Shown here in pieces: positions 63,082-64,000 of a DNA stretch of 64,000 bases. The stretch is from CAZVGZ01 sp964627605 (GTDB lineage: Bacteria > Latescibacterota > MWCZ01 > CAZVGZ01), in assembly GCA_964627605.1 (NCBI GenBank), contig CAZVGZ010000004.1, forward strand, positions 76,093 to 140,092. Reading direction: 5' to 3'. Position numbers and translations under genes: made by a program. The notes beneath the pieces are model-generated. The model was not told where the DNA came from, ran no database searches, and saw only the letters and a program-made list of their open reading frames with translations. How positions within the stretch are numbered: the first letter of the stretch is position 1; every line of letters begins with the position of its first letter.

Positions 63082-64000
63082 ATGACCACACCTAACGGAC
63101 CGCCGCCCATCTGGTGGATGGCCGGAATAGCTACCGTGATTGGGTTGTCGATGTTCGTAGGTTGCGACATTGCACAGCCCGATTCGTACGAGTTCCAGCT
63201 GGCCAACATACCGCTTTTGAACGAAACTGTCGATCTCGGCGAAGAGATCGCTGGTGGTGATTCAATCTCGGTTCTGCCCGACCAGTATTCGAGCCTCGCC
63301 ATCGACATAACCGAAAACGACGTTCAACTCAATCAGTCCGATTTCGGTCAGGACCGACTGGCGGTAGCCGCCCAGCCGGTGCAGACTGTAAGGCCTGCGT
63401 TGGGTTCCGAGTTGACGGTCCAGGGCGAGGACCCCAAAAGGACTCCCATAGTAACAGTTCGGGAGCTTTTTCCCGATCTCGAACGGCAGCTAAACGAGTG
63501 GCCCACAACACGAGCAGCGATCATCGCTGCCGGCGGTGCCGATCCAGGTGTGAACCTTATTGTTCCGCTGCCAGCACAGGACCTGCCGACTACATTCAGA
63601 ACATTTGAGCTCTACGATGAGTTTCGCAGTGTAACGTTCTCCGAAGATACTGTTGGCAAGAACACGATCCAGCTTTGGGTAGAGAACGAGATGCCGTTCC
63701 CAACCACACTCACAATCGATTTAGCATCAGACCGCGACACAGTGACTACCGGCCCTGATCAAGGGCGCTCCCTCAATCCGGTAGTCTCATCGACGAATGA
63801 AGTGCCCGCCGGCATTCCTGGCACAGCGCCGATCGTAACCGAGAAAAGTCCTCTCGGCCTGGCGTCAAAGACGATTGTCAACCCTCTGGAGTCTGTGATT
63901 ACTGGGCAGGTTCATGCGCAGGCAAACGTTGAGATCACCACAGACCTTCTTGATGCGGGTTTCATTTTGGTGACGCAGGTCGAAGCTCTGGAAGTCGCCA
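63082..64000 (+). CDS. Predicted lipoprotein, N-terminal part
   Basis: The frame is open from ATG 63082 to the window end (306 codons), with AGGAGG 9 bases upstream. The leader IWWMAGIATVIGLSMFVGC ends in a lipobox-like cysteine. The rest is rich in beta-type and acidic sequence (QLNQSDFGQDRLAVA, DTVGKNTIQLWVENEMPFP) without recognised domains. It resembles large surface lipoproteins of FCB bacteria, but no family name is supported. Full length unknown because the gene leaves the window. Confidence 0.65.
   Translation, partial: MTTPNGPPPIWWMAGIATVIGLSMFVGCDIAQPDSYEFQLANIPLLNETVDLGEEIAGGDSISVLPDQYSSLAIDITENDVQLNQSDFGQDRLAVAAQPVQTVRPALGSELTVQGEDPKRTPIVTVRELFPDLERQLNEWPTTRAAIIAAGGADPGVNLIVPLPAQDLPTTFRTFELYDEFRSVTFSEDTVGKNTIQLWVENEMPFPTTLTIDLASDRDTVTTGPDQGRSLNPVVSSTNEVPAGIPGTAPIVTEKSPLGLASKTIVNPLESVITGQVHAQANVEITTDLLDAGFILVTQVEALEVA

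Noticed and set aside
1..64000. CRISPR array, tRNA or rRNA genes, insertion sequences or phage genes
   Set aside because: No spaced direct repeats, no cloverleaf pattern and no transposase or phage motif was seen by reading; a tRNA scan was not possible, so a tRNA could still be missed.

Overview
The window (about 53% GC by impression, not computed) looks like chromosomal DNA of a Gram-negative bacterium, probably an uncultured lineage of the FCB group (Latescibacterota- or Poribacteria-like). Reasons: an outer-membrane PorU/PorV pair (type IX secretion parts), C-terminal FlgD-like/sorting domains, proteins ending in outer-membrane beta-barrels, and an accessory set typical of those lineages (PhyH dioxygenase, amidohydrolase pair, heparinase-like protein, tandem large multi-spanning DUF6785-type proteins, Gfo/Idh/MocA oxidoreductase). 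The phylum call is inference. No tRNA, rRNA, CRISPR array, IS element or phage gene was recognised.

Layout. 1-8 kb: accessory carbohydrate/small-molecule catabolism (heparinase-like, two coupled amidohydrolases, PhyH, beta-propeller, esterase) mixed with broken genes (nucleotidyltransferase, DUF2164, GH10 xylanase tail). 8-11 kb: rhodanese, MauE-like redox membrane protein, zinc phospholipase C/S1-P1-like enzyme and RfbD-like reductase in one tight row. 11-20.3 kb: pckA with a visible promoter, a sugar isomerase-like TIM barrel, a sialidase pseudogene, two tandem paralogous 658-residue membrane proteins and an oxidoreductase. 20.5-36.8 kb: a 16-kb minus-strand surface/secretion cluster: PorU-like C25 protease, PorV with inserted calcium loops, an M6-like protein that has lost its HExxH, two very large peptidase-propeller-barrel fusions (one interrupted by a stop) and two small paralogous membrane proteins between them. 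37-40.4 kb: Trm112-like protein, accA, two oligopeptide ABC ATPases. 40.5-43 kb: ECF sigma, zinc anti-sigma, HtrA-like protein lacking His and Asp of the triad. 43-53.5 kb: decayed TIR gene, Xer recombinase, topA, rluD-type synthase, then a sugar-nucleotide group (GT2, nucleotidyltransferase, enolase-superfamily enzyme, glucuronokinase-like GHMP kinase). 53.9-60.8 kb: two lipoproteins, a LysM protein, then the conserved phoH-pgpH-ybeY-CNNM row. 60.8-64 kb: an unknown protein, a PAP2 phosphatase pseudogene with four in-frame stops, and the start of a lipoprotein that runs off the window.

Two themes stand out. First, about nine genes in 64 kb are broken, most by one or a few nonsense changes or single-base indels while the rest still reads well; several stops sit where tryptophan is expected. 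TAG, TGA and TAA all end intact genes here, so stop-codon recoding is unlikely, and recent gene decay (or consensus errors) is the better reading. Second, several intact proteins keep an enzyme fold but have lost catalytic residues (second amidohydrolase, M6-like protein, HtrA-like protein), suggesting scaffold or sensor roles beside active partners.
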